Below are positions 15,388-24,247 of a stretch of 64,000 nt of DNA, one piece after another. Origin of the DNA: Bacteroidia bacterium (lineage in GTDB: Bacteria > Bacteroidota > Bacteroidia > Cytophagales > JAAEPT01). The first letter of the stretch is position 1. The number at the start of each line of letters is the position of its first letter. The stretch is from the NCBI GenBank assembly GCA_030431525.1, contig JAUIJC010000009.1, positions 51,064 to 115,063 on the forward strand. The letters are read 5' to 3'. A model generated the notes under the pieces. It did no database searches. It was not told where the DNA came from and saw nothing but the letters and a program-made list of their open reading frames with translations. The position numbers were made by a program, and so were the translations under genes.

Positions 15388-16704
15388 TCATAGCATCAGC
15401 TGCCACAGATAAATCCCTGTAAACACGGTCAAAAACGCCATTCCCGCAAAGGCTAATCCTTTCAGCCCCTTGCTCGGACGGAACTCCTCCTTTACTTCTG
15501 GACTATAAACAATCTTGAAATTCAAGAAGGCCGCCAATGGCGCAATAAGGAAAGAAAGACCTGTGGCTAGATTCATGATTTGCCCCAAGTTTGTCACGAA
15601 AAAGAGGCAGATGATAAAGGAGCCTCCAATCAACACCAGCATCCACATCAAGTAATTTCCCTTTTTGGAAACGGGCTTCTCTTCCACCTCATCACTTTTC
15701 AACAAGGCAACGGTGCGCTCCACTGAACGGGTATAACCATCTACCAAGGTGATACAAGTGCCAAACATGGTCGCAAAAGCCGCAATGGCAATCACCCATC
15801 GACTCCACTCCCCTACAGCGCCGGCAAACATATCCACCAACATGCCTGCATAACCCACGGCACTCAAGCCTTGAATATCCACTCCCGTCCCGTAGATGGT
15901 GTAGGCACCCAAAACGGTAAAGAAAACCGCCAACACCACTGTAATGCCATAGCCAATATTAAAATCCAACAAGGTTTCTTTCAAAGTTGGATGATAGCCC
16001 GTCTGTTTAATGCGCTCCTGCGTCCAGAGGCTGTGCCACGCCGACATATCAATGCCAATCGGCATCCAGCCCATCAACGCAATCGTAAACGCCAAGCCCG
16101 CAGGCGTGCTAATCACTTCCAAAGAATTCGGATAGCCCGTTGGTGCAGGTTTATTCATCACCACCATCGCCACGGCGGTACAAACTGTTACGACGAGCAG
16201 CAAACCAATCACCTTGAGCGATTTGTCCAACACCCCAAACTTGCCGTAGGCCACCAAACCAAACACCACCAAAAAGCTCATGCCCGTCCAAGCATAGCCC
16301 GGTAGAGCATCAATGCCCAAGAGATTTTTCGCCAATCCGCCTGTTACCGTACCAATGGCCGCTGTCACAATAAACATCGACACCAAAGTAATGGCCAAAT
16401 ACAGCCAGAGCGTCCATTTCCCCTGACGGCGATATCCTTCAATAATACTGTCCCCTGTGGCATTGGTGTATCGGGAAGCGAACTCCAGAAAAGGATACTT
16501 GAAGAGGTTGGCCAATAGGATAATGGCCAACAAACCAAAGCCGTAATAAGCCCCCGCCTTAGTGGATTGCACCAAATGCGAGCCTCCAATACAGGTTCCG
16601 GCAAACATAATCCCCGGCCCAAAAGTCTTCAAAAACTGCTGCACCTTGGCGGATTGCCACCAAGGACCTCTGGCTTTTTCACTCTTATTAACGGTCTCCA
16701 ACAT
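15388..16704 (-). CDS. Nramp-related divalent-metal transporter, atypical
   Basis: The 438-residue protein has about eleven hydrophobic helices and the Nramp layout, opening with FGPGIMFAGTCIGGSHL. Canonical Nramps have DPGN in TM1, where Asp and Asn coordinate the metal. Here the aligned positions read GGSH (about residues 40-43), so the Asp is Gly and the Asn is His. TM6 is GWMPIGIDMSAWHSLW instead of the usual MPHNxxxHS pattern, but keeps Pro, a Met and the HS. Substrate preference is therefore uncertain; a Nramp-related importer with different ion or coupling is likely. An intrinsic terminator stands 18 nt upstream of its ATG. Confidence 0.85.
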   Translation of the reverse strand: MLETVNKSEKARGPWWQSAKVQQFLKTFGPGIMFAGTCIGGSHLVQSTKAGAYYGFGLLAIILLANLFKYPFLEFASRYTNATGDSIIEGYRRQGKWTLWLYLAITLVSMFIVTAAIGTVTGGLAKNLLGIDALPGYAWTGMSFLVVFGLVAYGKFGVLDKSLKVIGLLLVVTVCTAVAMVVMNKPAPTGYPNSLEVISTPAGLAFTIALMGWMPIGIDMSAWHSLWTQERIKQTGYHPTLKETLLDFNIGYGITVVLAVFFTVLGAYTIYGTGVDIQGLSAVGYAGMLVDMFAGAVGEWSRWVIAIAAFATMFGTCITLVDGYTRSVERTVALLKSDEVEEKPVSKKGNYLMWMLVLIGGSFIICLFFVTNLGQIMNLATGLSFLIAPLAAFLNFKIVYSPEVKEEFRPSKGLKGLAFAGMAFLTVFTGIYLWQLML

Positions 16705-16721
16705 ATTTTTCTAATCAATCC

Positions 16722-16753
16722 AAAAAAGAACCCCCTCCAATCCGAGAAGGTTC
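16722..16753 (-). terminator. Intrinsic terminator in the 5' leader of the Nramp-like gene
   Basis: On the minus strand GAACCTTCTC and GAGGGGGTTC form a ten-pair stem (two G-U pairs) around a short loop, followed by TTTTTT. It lies between any promoter in the divergent gap and the ATG at 16704, so expression requires read-through. I did not recognise a known riboswitch in the roughly 60 nt upstream. Confidence 0.7.
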
Positions 16754-16951
16754 AGCCTCGCAAATTAAAGATTTCAGCAATCTCGACAGCCTTCAAGTAC
16801 TTTTACTGCCAATATGGCTTTTGAAAAATTACCCGAACCCACGTTTTCGGCCATAATGTCCTGGTTTCCCGACTGGTACAGATTTGAATCATGGGAAAGG
16901 CGTGCGACTGACGCACTCATGAAACGAAACAACATTAAACAATTAGAGATT

Positions 16952-17386
16952 ATGAACACTGTAGCTTATCGCCCAAACGGAACCAAATACTTCGCTCCAC
17001 GCTCTTTCAACAACCTACTCAACGGCTTTTTTGAAGATGCCGTGAACTTCGAGCGAAAATCGACTTTCGTCCCACAAGTAGACATCGCCGAGAGCGAAAC
17101 CGCCTTCGAACTGGCCGTTTACTTGCCGGGCATCAATAAGGAAGACATCTCCATCGACCTTGAAGACAACAACCTAAGCATCTCAGGCGAAAGAAAAGCT
17201 GAGGAGAAGGAAGGCTTCAAATACCACAAACAAGAATCAGCCTCCGGAAAATTCTCCCGCAAGTTCCTCTTGCCAGAGAATGTGAATGCTGAAAACATCG
17301 AGGCCAGCTTTAAAAATGGCGTGCTTCACTTGAGCCTTCCGAAAGAAGCTCCTGAGGAGAAAAAGTTGAAGATCAACATCAAGTAA
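16952..17386 (+). CDS. Hsp20 / alpha-crystallin small heat-shock protein
   Basis: The 144-residue chaperone holds unfolded proteins without ATP. The alpha-crystallin domain runs from about residue 42: FVPQVDIAESETAFELAVYL, PGINKEDISIDLEDNNLSIS, then FSRKFLLPENVNAENIEASF and the closing KNGVLHLSLPK with the conserved GVL. The C-terminus (KKLKINIK) has the I/L-x-I type anchor. The ATG at 16952 gives normal length; an upstream frame to 16814 would add 46 unrelated residues. It is divergent from the Nramp gene and upstream of the HtrA-type protease, so two stress genes lie together. Confidence 0.93.
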   Translation: MNTVAYRPNGTKYFAPRSFNNLLNGFFEDAVNFERKSTFVPQVDIAESETAFELAVYLPGINKEDISIDLEDNNLSISGERKAEEKEGFKYHKQESASGKFSRKFLLPENVNAENIEASFKNGVLHLSLPKEAPEEKKLKINIK

Positions 17387-17408
17387 CCATAAGGTGTTGA
17401 CACATGAT

Positions 17409-17467
17409 GCCAGTATCAAGACACATGACTATCCCAATTAGGATGGTAATTGCATCTTGATACTGGC
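17409..17467. repeat. Perfect 13-bp inverted repeat after hsp20
   Basis: GCCAGTATCAAGA and TCTTGATACTGGC face each other across 33 nt that include ATCC/GGAT. It is a likely terminator-like hairpin or intergenic element; the word TATCAAG recurs near 5448 and in variant form near 1110. The remaining 185 bp to the next gene show no convincing gene; a minus-strand frame of 71 codons there has no recognisable domain. Confidence 0.7.
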
Positions 17468-17653
17468 GTCCAATCTCATCCACCAAAGCCTCGGGAATTT
17501 TTTCCGTGGCTTGTTTTGTTGATAATGAGAAAGCACAATATTTCGGAAAAGATTGCGTTGCCGTCTCGGATGTAACCTTTCTCTCGGAATGCATTTTACC
17601 AGAGAAAACATCTAAGTAGAAAGCTCCTACCTATTAATGTTTCGCTCTCAAAT

Positions 17654-19198
17654 ATGACCATGACAAAAGAAAAGCAACATAAAACCGGCGTTGGACCTCT
17701 TTTCGCAGGCATGGCATTGGCCGCAGTCATTGGCGGTGCCACAGCCTTTGGGGTGATGAAATACACGAACTACGGCCAAAAGACTTACCAGACCGTAGAA
17801 TATCGCCCTGATTTTAAAGCCACAGAATATCAGGGAACTACTGAATCCCAACACATCACCGGCATGGTGGACTTCAAGCAAGCCGCTGCCGTCTCACGCC
17901 CTGCCGTAGTACACATTACAACCTATCAAGAAGTCAGCAACCGCTCCCGTCAGCAACAGCATTACCGCGACCCCTTCTTCGACGACTTTTTCCGCGACTT
18001 CTTTGAGCATCAACAGCGCCAACAACAGCAACAACCTCAAAACCAAGGCCCTGTTCCTTCGGGCTCCGGCTCTGGCGTCATCTTGAGCGAAGATGGCTAT
18101 ATCGTCACTAACAACCACGTGATTAAGAACGCCGACCAGATTGAGATTGTCTTAAATGACAAACGTAAATATGAGGCAACCTTGGTGGGTGTTGATCCTA
18201 CCACGGACTTGGCCGTCCTGAAAATTGAGGCGGAAGACCTGCCTACCATTAAGATGGGTAACTCCGATGCTGTTCAAGTGGGTGAATGGGTATTGGCTGT
18301 GGGGAATCCGTTTAATTTGACTTCTACCGTGACGGCGGGTATTGTCAGCGCCAAGGCGCGAAACATCAACATCCTCCACGACAAGGAGAACTTAGCCATT
18401 GAATCCTTTATTCAAACGGACGCCGCTGTAAACCCTGGCAACAGTGGCGGCGCCTTGGTGGATTCGGACGGTAATTTGGTGGGCATTAATACCGCCATCG
18501 CCACCCCAACAGGCACTTATGCAGGATACGCTTTTGCTGTGCCCGTGAACTTGGTGAAGAAAGTCGTAGAAGACCTTAAAGAATACGGCGTGGTGCAACG
18601 CGCACTCTTGGGTGTAAGCATCGCTGAGGTAAATGCTGAATTAGCCGAAGAAAAAGGCCTCGATAAAATTGAGGGTGTCTACATCGCAGGTGTTCGTGAA
18701 GAAAGCGCCGCTGCGGAAGCAGGCCTCCAAGAAGGTGACATCATCCTGAAAATCAACGGCACCACCATCAAGCATTCTTCACAACTGCAAGAAGTGATTG
18801 CCCGCTACCGTCCAGGTGAAACCGTTACCGTTACCTATAAGCGAGGAGACAAAACCAAAGACGCCAAGGTGACTCTGAAGAACAAACTCGGCACCACCCA
18901 AGTGGTGAAGAAAGGGGAAACCCAAATTGTTCAAGTCCTTGGGGCGAGCCTCAAGGAGCTTTCTGACCAAGAAAAAAGCGACCTAGGCCTCAGCCATGGC
19001 GTAAAAGTCGATGCGCTAGACAACGGCAAACTGAGTCATGCAGGCATCCGAAAAGGCTTTGTCATTACTGTGATTAACCGCCAAAAAGTGGAAAAAGCCT
19101 CAGAAGTAGCCGCCATGCTCCAAGGCCATTCTGGCGGAGTCTATATCGAAGGCGTTTACCCAAGCGGTGAACGCGCCTATTACGCTTTTGGACTCTAA
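17654..19198 (+). CDS. degQ: HtrA/Deg-type periplasmic serine protease
   Basis: The 514-residue protein has an N-terminal membrane anchor (PLFAGMALAAVIGGATAFGV, about residues 14-33), a Gln/Arg-rich linker, a trypsin-like domain and two PDZ domains. The catalytic triad is visible: His in TNNHVI (about residue 155), Asp in TTDLAVLK (about 184) and Ser in NPGNSGGALVD (about 261). PDZ1 (about 300-390) contains GVYIAGVREESAAAEAGLQ; PDZ2 is about 415-510. It degrades or refolds damaged envelope proteins. Whether it is DegP-, DegQ- or DegS-like in detail cannot be decided, so the symbol is provisional. A start two codons downstream is possible. Confidence 0.92.
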   Translation: MTMTKEKQHKTGVGPLFAGMALAAVIGGATAFGVMKYTNYGQKTYQTVEYRPDFKATEYQGTTESQHITGMVDFKQAAAVSRPAVVHITTYQEVSNRSRQQQHYRDPFFDDFFRDFFEHQQRQQQQQPQNQGPVPSGSGSGVILSEDGYIVTNNHVIKNADQIEIVLNDKRKYEATLVGVDPTTDLAVLKIEAEDLPTIKMGNSDAVQVGEWVLAVGNPFNLTSTVTAGIVSAKARNINILHDKENLAIESFIQTDAAVNPGNSGGALVDSDGNLVGINTAIATPTGTYAGYAFAVPVNLVKKVVEDLKEYGVVQRALLGVSIAEVNAELAEEKGLDKIEGVYIAGVREESAAAEAGLQEGDIILKINGTTIKHSSQLQEVIARYRPGETVTVTYKRGDKTKDAKVTLKNKLGTTQVVKKGETQIVQVLGASLKELSDQEKSDLGLSHGVKVDALDNGKLSHAGIRKGFVITVINRQKVEKASEVAAMLQGHSGGVYIEGVYPSGERAYYAFGL

Positions 19199-19223
19199 AA
19201 CAACTGAAACACAGTCTTTTTTG

Positions 19224-19259
19224 AAAAAACCCCTTTTGTTCTTACAAAAGGGGTTTTTT
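19224..19259 (+). terminator. Terminator of the Deg protease gene
   Basis: AAAAAACCCCTTTTGT, a short loop, ACAAAAGGGGTTTTTT. The stem is perfect and is followed by T-rich sequence, 25 bp after the stop codon. Confidence 0.95.
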
Positions 19260-19324
19260 GATTTTTTGAAGAAAAAAATGGATTTTTAGGGATTGAATTC
19301 ACCTTAACTCCTTTAATAAAACCT

Positions 19325-21721
19325 ATGAAACACTTTTCCTTCAAGGCTTTAGCTGCCTTGGCCCTGTTGCTGATGGGCTGGCAGGTGCAGGCTCAGCGGG
19401 TGATTGGATACGTGCCATCCTACGGGGATCAGAGCATTATTCAATACGACAAAATCACCGACATTTTCTATGCTTTCGGTGATGTGTCCAGCACAGGTGT
19501 AGTCACTGTTCAGAGCCCAGCTAAACTCCAATCAATTGTCAGTGACGCAACCTCAAATGGAGTAAAAGTACACTTGGCACTCGGCGGTGCAGGAAATTCA
19601 GACAATTTCACCAGTGTGGCTGCCAGTGAAACCTATCGTAATAAACTTGCAGACCAATGTTTGGCAGTGATCAATCAATATGGTTTGGCTGGAATCGACT
19701 TGGACTGGGAATTCCCTGCTGGCTACCAAAGTTGGCAATTCGCTGAAATCTGTCGTTTGATTAAGGAAAAAATCGGGACTAAGGAGCTTTCGGTAGCCGT
19801 TGCTGCTCTCCAATACAACTCGGATGCCATTGGCGCACAAGCCGATCCATACATCGACTACTATAACTTGATGGCTTATGACAATGGCGGAGATAATCAC
19901 TCCACGTATGTCTTTGCTCAACAAAGTGTTTCCTACTGGGCGAACGACAAAGGTATCAGCAAGAGCCGTTTGCGCTTGGGACTTCCTTTCTACGGAAGAA
20001 ATGCTGTGAAAAAATACAGCGAAATCGCCGCAAGCAATCCTTCTGCTGCTTACAACGACGCTGACGATTACTACAATGGTTCCTACTACAACGCCGCTCC
20101 TACCATCAAGCAGAAATGTCAATACGCCCTTGACCAAGGGTTGGATGGTGTTATGATCTGGGAACTTACCCAAGACCGTACTGACCAGTACTCTTTGATC
20201 AATGCTGTTGACGAAATCATGGATGCTGGTGTGGTTTGCCAAAACCCAAACCTTGGTTTTACAAAAAGCCTTTGTGGTAGCCCATCCGTAACGCTTGACC
20301 CAGGCGTAAATGCTTCTGGCTTCTCTTACAAATGGAAAAAGGATGGTTCCTACATGACTGGTGAAACTTCTCAGACCCTCACTGTTACTAACGAAGGCAC
20401 CTATACTGTTGAGTTCATTGACAACTCCAGCACTTGCCCAACCAAAACTTCTACAGTAGATGTAGTTTCTGCTTCTGCGATCAACGTAACAGACGCTGAA
20501 CGTTGTGGTCCTGGAACAGTTGATTTGACAATCAATGAGTCTGGCTCTTATAAGTGGTACGGACAGGCTTCCGGAGGTTCACAGTTAGGTTCGGGACAAA
20601 CCTTTAAAACGCCATCAATTTCTAATACAACTACCTACTATGTTGAGAAACCTGCTGTTTCCGAAACTGTGGGGATGGCTTATGATGATAGCTATGCTGG
20701 GAATTGGGCCAAGGGTGACGCATCGGAAAGTCATCTAAACTCATTAATGTTTAATGTGGAGTCAGAATTTACACTTGACGCAGTTACGATTTTTTATAAT
20801 GCTGATGCACCAGAAGATGATGTTACTATCACCATTTATGATAAAAATGATGTAGTTATAGGTACTACAACATATACTTTACTTGATGTGGGTAAACAAC
20901 GAGTTCCTGTTGGGATAGATCTTTCTGCTGGAACAGATTATAGGATTAATGCCACTGGCGCTGCCATTTGGTGTGATAAGCTCCAGTCCCCTGATATGTT
21001 TGATTATGACTCTTTTGACTTTTCTGGTATAATCGATTTTACTGGAACAGATTCAAAATGGGGAGTTGTTCAAAACTGGCATGCTGGCTTCTATGATTGG
21101 GAGGTTTCCTCAGGTGCGTCCTGCGGACGAACTTCAGTAAAAGCCATTATCAACACCTGCTCTGAGCCAACTGTTTCCTTTGTTGAACCATCCAGCAATG
21201 TGCTTGCATCCACGGGAAACCCAATCGACTTGAAAATTTCTGCTACAGATACAGACGGATCAATCAGCGCTGTGACTTTCACTATCAAAGATGAGAGCAA
21301 TAATGTAGAGGCGACTTTGAATGGTAGCGCCCTCGGCGGTGACCAGTATGGCGCCTCTTGGACACCTGATACTGAAGGAACATACACCGTTGAGGTGAAA
21401 GCAGTGGACAATGACAAATTGGAAGCCACAGCCACCAACAGCTTCACCATTACAATCAACAAGCCATTGGCGACTACTGAGTCTTTGGAACAGTGGGGCG
21501 TAAACATCTACCCGAACCCTGTTGCTGATCAGTTGAACATCGAACTTGGTGATTTGAGCAATGCGAACATTACCTTGTTCAGCATCCAAGGAACTCAGGT
21601 GTTCACACAGAAAAATGTTTCTGGACAGCTGACTATCCCAACGGAACTTCCTGCAGGTATCTATACCCTTCAGGTTACCGCTCCAGAAGGAACCTTCCAG
21701 CAAAAAATCCTGAAAAAGTAA
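19325..21721 (+). CDS. Secreted GH18 chitinase with Ig-like modules and T9SS sorting domain
   Basis: The 798-residue protein starts with a signal peptide ending at VQAQ. The GH18 domain (about residues 22-300) has the catalytic DxDxE motif GIDLDWEFP with the acid Glu near residue 129, plus YNLMAYDNGG and the closing DGVMIWELTQD. Ig-like/PKD-type modules follow (about 310-390 and 390-450), then a distinct AT-rich module (about 450-595) ending in CGRTSVKAIINTC, a further Ig-like module (about 610-705), and a type A T9SS C-terminal domain beginning WGVNIYPNPVADQLNI. It should hydrolyse chitin outside the cell or on its surface. Confidence 0.93.
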   Translation: MKHFSFKALAALALLLMGWQVQAQRVIGYVPSYGDQSIIQYDKITDIFYAFGDVSSTGVVTVQSPAKLQSIVSDATSNGVKVHLALGGAGNSDNFTSVAASETYRNKLADQCLAVINQYGLAGIDLDWEFPAGYQSWQFAEICRLIKEKIGTKELSVAVAALQYNSDAIGAQADPYIDYYNLMAYDNGGDNHSTYVFAQQSVSYWANDKGISKSRLRLGLPFYGRNAVKKYSEIAASNPSAAYNDADDYYNGSYYNAAPTIKQKCQYALDQGLDGVMIWELTQDRTDQYSLINAVDEIMDAGVVCQNPNLGFTKSLCGSPSVTLDPGVNASGFSYKWKKDGSYMTGETSQTLTVTNEGTYTVEFIDNSSTCPTKTSTVDVVSASAINVTDAERCGPGTVDLTINESGSYKWYGQASGGSQLGSGQTFKTPSISNTTTYYVEKPAVSETVGMAYDDSYAGNWAKGDASESHLNSLMFNVESEFTLDAVTIFYNADAPEDDVTITIYDKNDVVIGTTTYTLLDVGKQRVPVGIDLSAGTDYRINATGAAIWCDKLQSPDMFDYDSFDFSGIIDFTGTDSKWGVVQNWHAGFYDWEVSSGASCGRTSVKAIINTCSEPTVSFVEPSSNVLASTGNPIDLKISATDTDGSISAVTFTIKDESNNVEATLNGSALGGDQYGASWTPDTEGTYTVEVKAVDNDKLEATATNSFTITINKPLATTESLEQWGVNIYPNPVADQLNIELGDLSNANITLFSIQGTQVFTQKNVSGQLTIPTELPAGIYTLQVTAPEGTFQQKILKK

Positions 21722-21763
21722 ATTTTATTTAGCGGTCAGCGCCGCTACACAATAGATTCTAAC

Positions 21764-21797
21764 AAAATGGCCGTCCTTCGGGGCGGCCATTTTTTTG
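21764..21797 (+). terminator. Terminator of the chitinase gene
   Basis: AAAATGGCCGTCC, loop TTCG, GGGCGGCCATTTTTTT. Stable tetraloop hairpin 42 bp after the stop. Confidence 0.94.
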
Positions 21798-21940
21798 TGT
21801 TTTCTGAATTTTTTTCAGATTTTTTGAAAAATTACAACGGTCCGCACATGGAATGCGGAGTAGGACTGAACCTTTGTATTGTTGGTTTTGCAGGGAGTTC
21901 AACTTTAAGCTTTGTCCAAAAATTCAAAAAAGACGAAAAA

Positions 21941-22606
21941 ATGCTCACATCTTTTTCTACCTCCGCTACTACAGCCCCAGTTGCCCCAAAGCGTGCTCAG
22001 ACAACTTCGGACCCCAAGCCTCTAAACGGAAAGCACTTTTGTTTGGCAGGAAGTTTCAGTCGCTCACGCTGGATGATGGAAAAGCTCATCCACGCCAAGG
22101 GTGGCATGATTTGCTACACCATAAGCCCTATTGTCGATGTACTTGTGGTAGGCGACTACGCCCAAGAGAAATTGCGAAAAGCTGAAGAAATCGGCTCCAT
22201 TGAAGTGATGGACGAATGGACGCTCCGCAAAATGATTGAGGAAAGCGAACGACCTAAAGGAAATCTACAGAAACAGATTAACGACAATCTGCGCATTCTT
22301 GGCGACCCACTTCCAGAAGTACGCTCTGGCGCCTTGAATTTTTTGGGCAAGCACTTACCCTCAAAACCTTTTGAAAACTGGTACACAACAGACGTATGTC
22401 TTTTTGTAGCAGGCCAATTCAACCATCTCACTAAACCAGCCATGGAAAAATTTCTTGAATCTTGCCACATTAAGACATCGCCAGAAATTACCAGTGAGGT
22501 CACCCATATTTTAGTGGGGGAACGAGTAGGTGAAAAACTTGTTCGGAAGATTATCCGATCAAAAAAACCTTTGGTAGTCGAGTTCCATTTACCCAGCTTA
22601 TTCTGA
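21941..22606 (+). CDS. Stand-alone tandem BRCT-domain protein
   Basis: The 221-residue soluble protein consists essentially of two BRCT-like modules. Module 1 (about residues 27-105) has the NAD-ligase-type pattern LNGKHFCLAGSFSRSRWMME, then the GG turn in KGGMICYTISPIVDVLVVGD and the terminal WTLRKMIEE helix with its conserved Trp. Module 2 (about 145-221) reads VCLFVAGQFNHLTKPAMEKF and EVTHILVGERVGEKLV. There is no ligase, polymerase or helicase domain. In bacteria BRCT usually occurs as the C-terminal domain of LigA, so a free pair suggests an adaptor in DNA damage or replication, by inference. The ATG at 21941 is used; the upstream 58 codons contain terminator sequence and are not protein-like. 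Confidence 0.78.
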   Translation: MLTSFSTSATTAPVAPKRAQTTSDPKPLNGKHFCLAGSFSRSRWMMEKLIHAKGGMICYTISPIVDVLVVGDYAQEKLRKAEEIGSIEVMDEWTLRKMIEESERPKGNLQKQINDNLRILGDPLPEVRSGALNFLGKHLPSKPFENWYTTDVCLFVAGQFNHLTKPAMEKFLESCHIKTSPEITSEVTHILVGERVGEKLVRKIIRSKKPLVVEFHLPSLF

Positions 22607-22613
22607 CCAGATA

Positions 22614-22662
22614 GAATTAAGGGGTGAGAGTTAAGTTTTTCATCCCACCCCTTAATTCTTTA
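22614..22662. terminator. Terminator after the BRCT gene
   Basis: GAATTAAGGGGTG and CACCCCTTAATTC form a perfect 13-bp stem with a 19-nt loop, followed by TTTATT. It lies between the BRCT gene and the small secreted protein gene. Confidence 0.88.
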
Positions 22663-22679
22663 TTCCCTAATTTCGGGGT

Positions 22680-23063
22680 ATGAAAAAATTGCTCATCACC
22701 CTCTCCATTTTTCTTGGCATTGGCCTCTCGGCGATGGCTCAAACCGACCTTAACGGCCTTTGGGCAGATTCCACTTCCTCCGAATCCTTTCAGCATTGCT
22801 TCGCTGTTTTCGCCCAAAAAGGAGATTCTGTTTTTGTCACCCACTACTTGGAGTTCAACGGCCAACCCTTTGTTGAATACGGCAAGGGTGTGATCAAAGG
22901 AAACAAAGTCATCTACGACGTAGAGGTCACCCTTCAGATTCCAGGCTGGGCCACTGCTGGTCGCCACGAGCTTGTTCTATCGGAGGATAAAAAACTCCTC
23001 ACAGGTACATTTACAGACAACAAGGGAAATACTGGAAAACTGGTATTCAGACGCCTGCGATAA
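22680..23063 (+). CDS. Small secreted protein of unknown function
   Basis: The 127-residue protein has a clear signal peptide (KKLLITLSIFLGIGLSAMAQ, cleaved after AMA). The mature part of about 108 residues is beta-rich with a lipocalin-like run: LNGLWADSTSSESFQHCFAV, then GKGVIKGNKVIYDVEVTLQI, and a terminal GTFTDNKGNTGKLVFRR. The opening GLW and the closing G-x-G-x-LVFRR pattern suggest a small beta-barrel or sandwich, but I do not recognise a family. Confidence 0.75.
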   Translation: MKKLLITLSIFLGIGLSAMAQTDLNGLWADSTSSESFQHCFAVFAQKGDSVFVTHYLEFNGQPFVEYGKGVIKGNKVIYDVEVTLQIPGWATAGRHELVLSEDKKLLTGTFTDNKGNTGKLVFRRLR

Positions 23064-23135
23064 CCCTGTCTTACATACCCGATGAATACAGAACGTCAGC
23101 AGTCAATCACTGCTAACCGTTAACTGCTAACTGTT

Positions 23136-24146
23136 TTGCACGACGCGCTCAACCTCCTTTCCAAGCTCACGCCCAAGCGATTCTTCAACGGGCTGAACAT
23201 CTGGCGAAGCTACCGCAAGGCGCTTCGAACGGGAGCTCCTGCGATTTCTGGAATGCCAGTGAGCTTGTCCATTGAACCGACGACCTCGTGCAATTTGCGC
23301 TGTCCAGAATGCCCAAGTGGTTTGCGACAATTCACTCGCCCGACAGGCATGTTGGACATGGAGCTTTACAAAAAGGTGATTGAGGAACTCTCTCCCACTT
23401 TGCTCTATTTGATTCTCTATTTTCAGGGCGAGCCCTATTTGCATCCACACTTTTTTGAATTGGTGCACTTCGCCAGCGAGCGAAAAATCTACACGGCCAC
23501 TTCCACCAACGCCCATTATTTGGACGATGAAAATGCCCGAAAAACAGTGGAATCAGGTTTGGACCGTTTAGTCATTTCCATTGACGGCACCACTCAAGAC
23601 ACCTATGAATCGTACCGCATTGGCGGAAAACTCGAAAAGGTGATTGAGGGAACGAAGCGCGTCATTGAATGGAAGAAGAAACTGAAGTCTAAAACCCCAC
23701 ATATTCTCTTTCAATTCTTGGTGGTCAAGCCCAATGAGCATCAGATTGATGATGTCCGCAAACTGGCCAAGGAACTCGGCGTGGATGAATTGGGCCTGAA
23801 AACCGCCCAGATTTACGATTATAAAAACGGGAATCCCCTTATCCCCAGCATCGACAAATTTTCCCGCTACGCAAAAAATCCTGACGGTACCTATCGCATC
23901 AAAAGCGATTTGGACAACGGCTGTTGGAAAATGTGGCATTCGGCGGTGATGACCCAAAGCGGTGAGGTAGTTCCCTGCTGTTTTGACAAGGACGCCAAGC
24001 ATGGTATGGGCTCCGTAGTCGAGGATTCATTCTCAGCCGTGTGGAATGGCAAAAAGTATCAAGGGTTCCGCCAAGCGCTATTAAAATCTCGTAAGTCGAT
24101 TGATATCTGCACGAATTGTACGGAGGGAGTGAAAATTTGGGGATGA
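23136..24146 (+). CDS. Radical SAM/SPASM-domain protein
   Basis: The 336-residue enzyme has the radical SAM CxxxCxxC motif CNLRCPEC (Cys52, 56, 59), which binds the SAM-cleaving 4Fe-4S cluster, and EPTTS before it. A SPASM-type C-terminus carries extra cysteines: NGCWKMWHS, VVPCCFDKD and ICTNCTEG, which would bind one or two auxiliary clusters. The substrate is unknown; relatives modify peptides or small molecules. The start is TTG at 23136, chosen because the family N-terminus is a short helix before the core and no ATG is available. No peptide substrate gene is obvious nearby. Confidence 0.88.
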   Translation: MHDALNLLSKLTPKRFFNGLNIWRSYRKALRTGAPAISGMPVSLSIEPTTSCNLRCPECPSGLRQFTRPTGMLDMELYKKVIEELSPTLLYLILYFQGEPYLHPHFFELVHFASERKIYTATSTNAHYLDDENARKTVESGLDRLVISIDGTTQDTYESYRIGGKLEKVIEGTKRVIEWKKKLKSKTPHILFQFLVVKPNEHQIDDVRKLAKELGVDELGLKTAQIYDYKNGNPLIPSIDKFSRYAKNPDGTYRIKSDLDNGCWKMWHSAVMTQSGEVVPCCFDKDAKHGMGSVVEDSFSAVWNGKKYQGFRQALLKSRKSIDICTNCTEGVKIWG

Positions 24147-24247
24147 TTTTAGTCCTATCAATCGTTCCCCAAACCGTTTTTGCTTTTTACTCTTATCTCT
24201 GAACAACATCACCCGTATAGGAACATAGACACCTTTCAACCTGTGCT

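Noticed and set aside
17379..17594. 71-codon minus-strand ORF between hsp20 and the Deg gene
   Set aside because: It runs through the TATCAAG inverted repeat and overlaps the hsp20 end; no domain or signal is visible. It could be a gene remnant, but nothing supports that.
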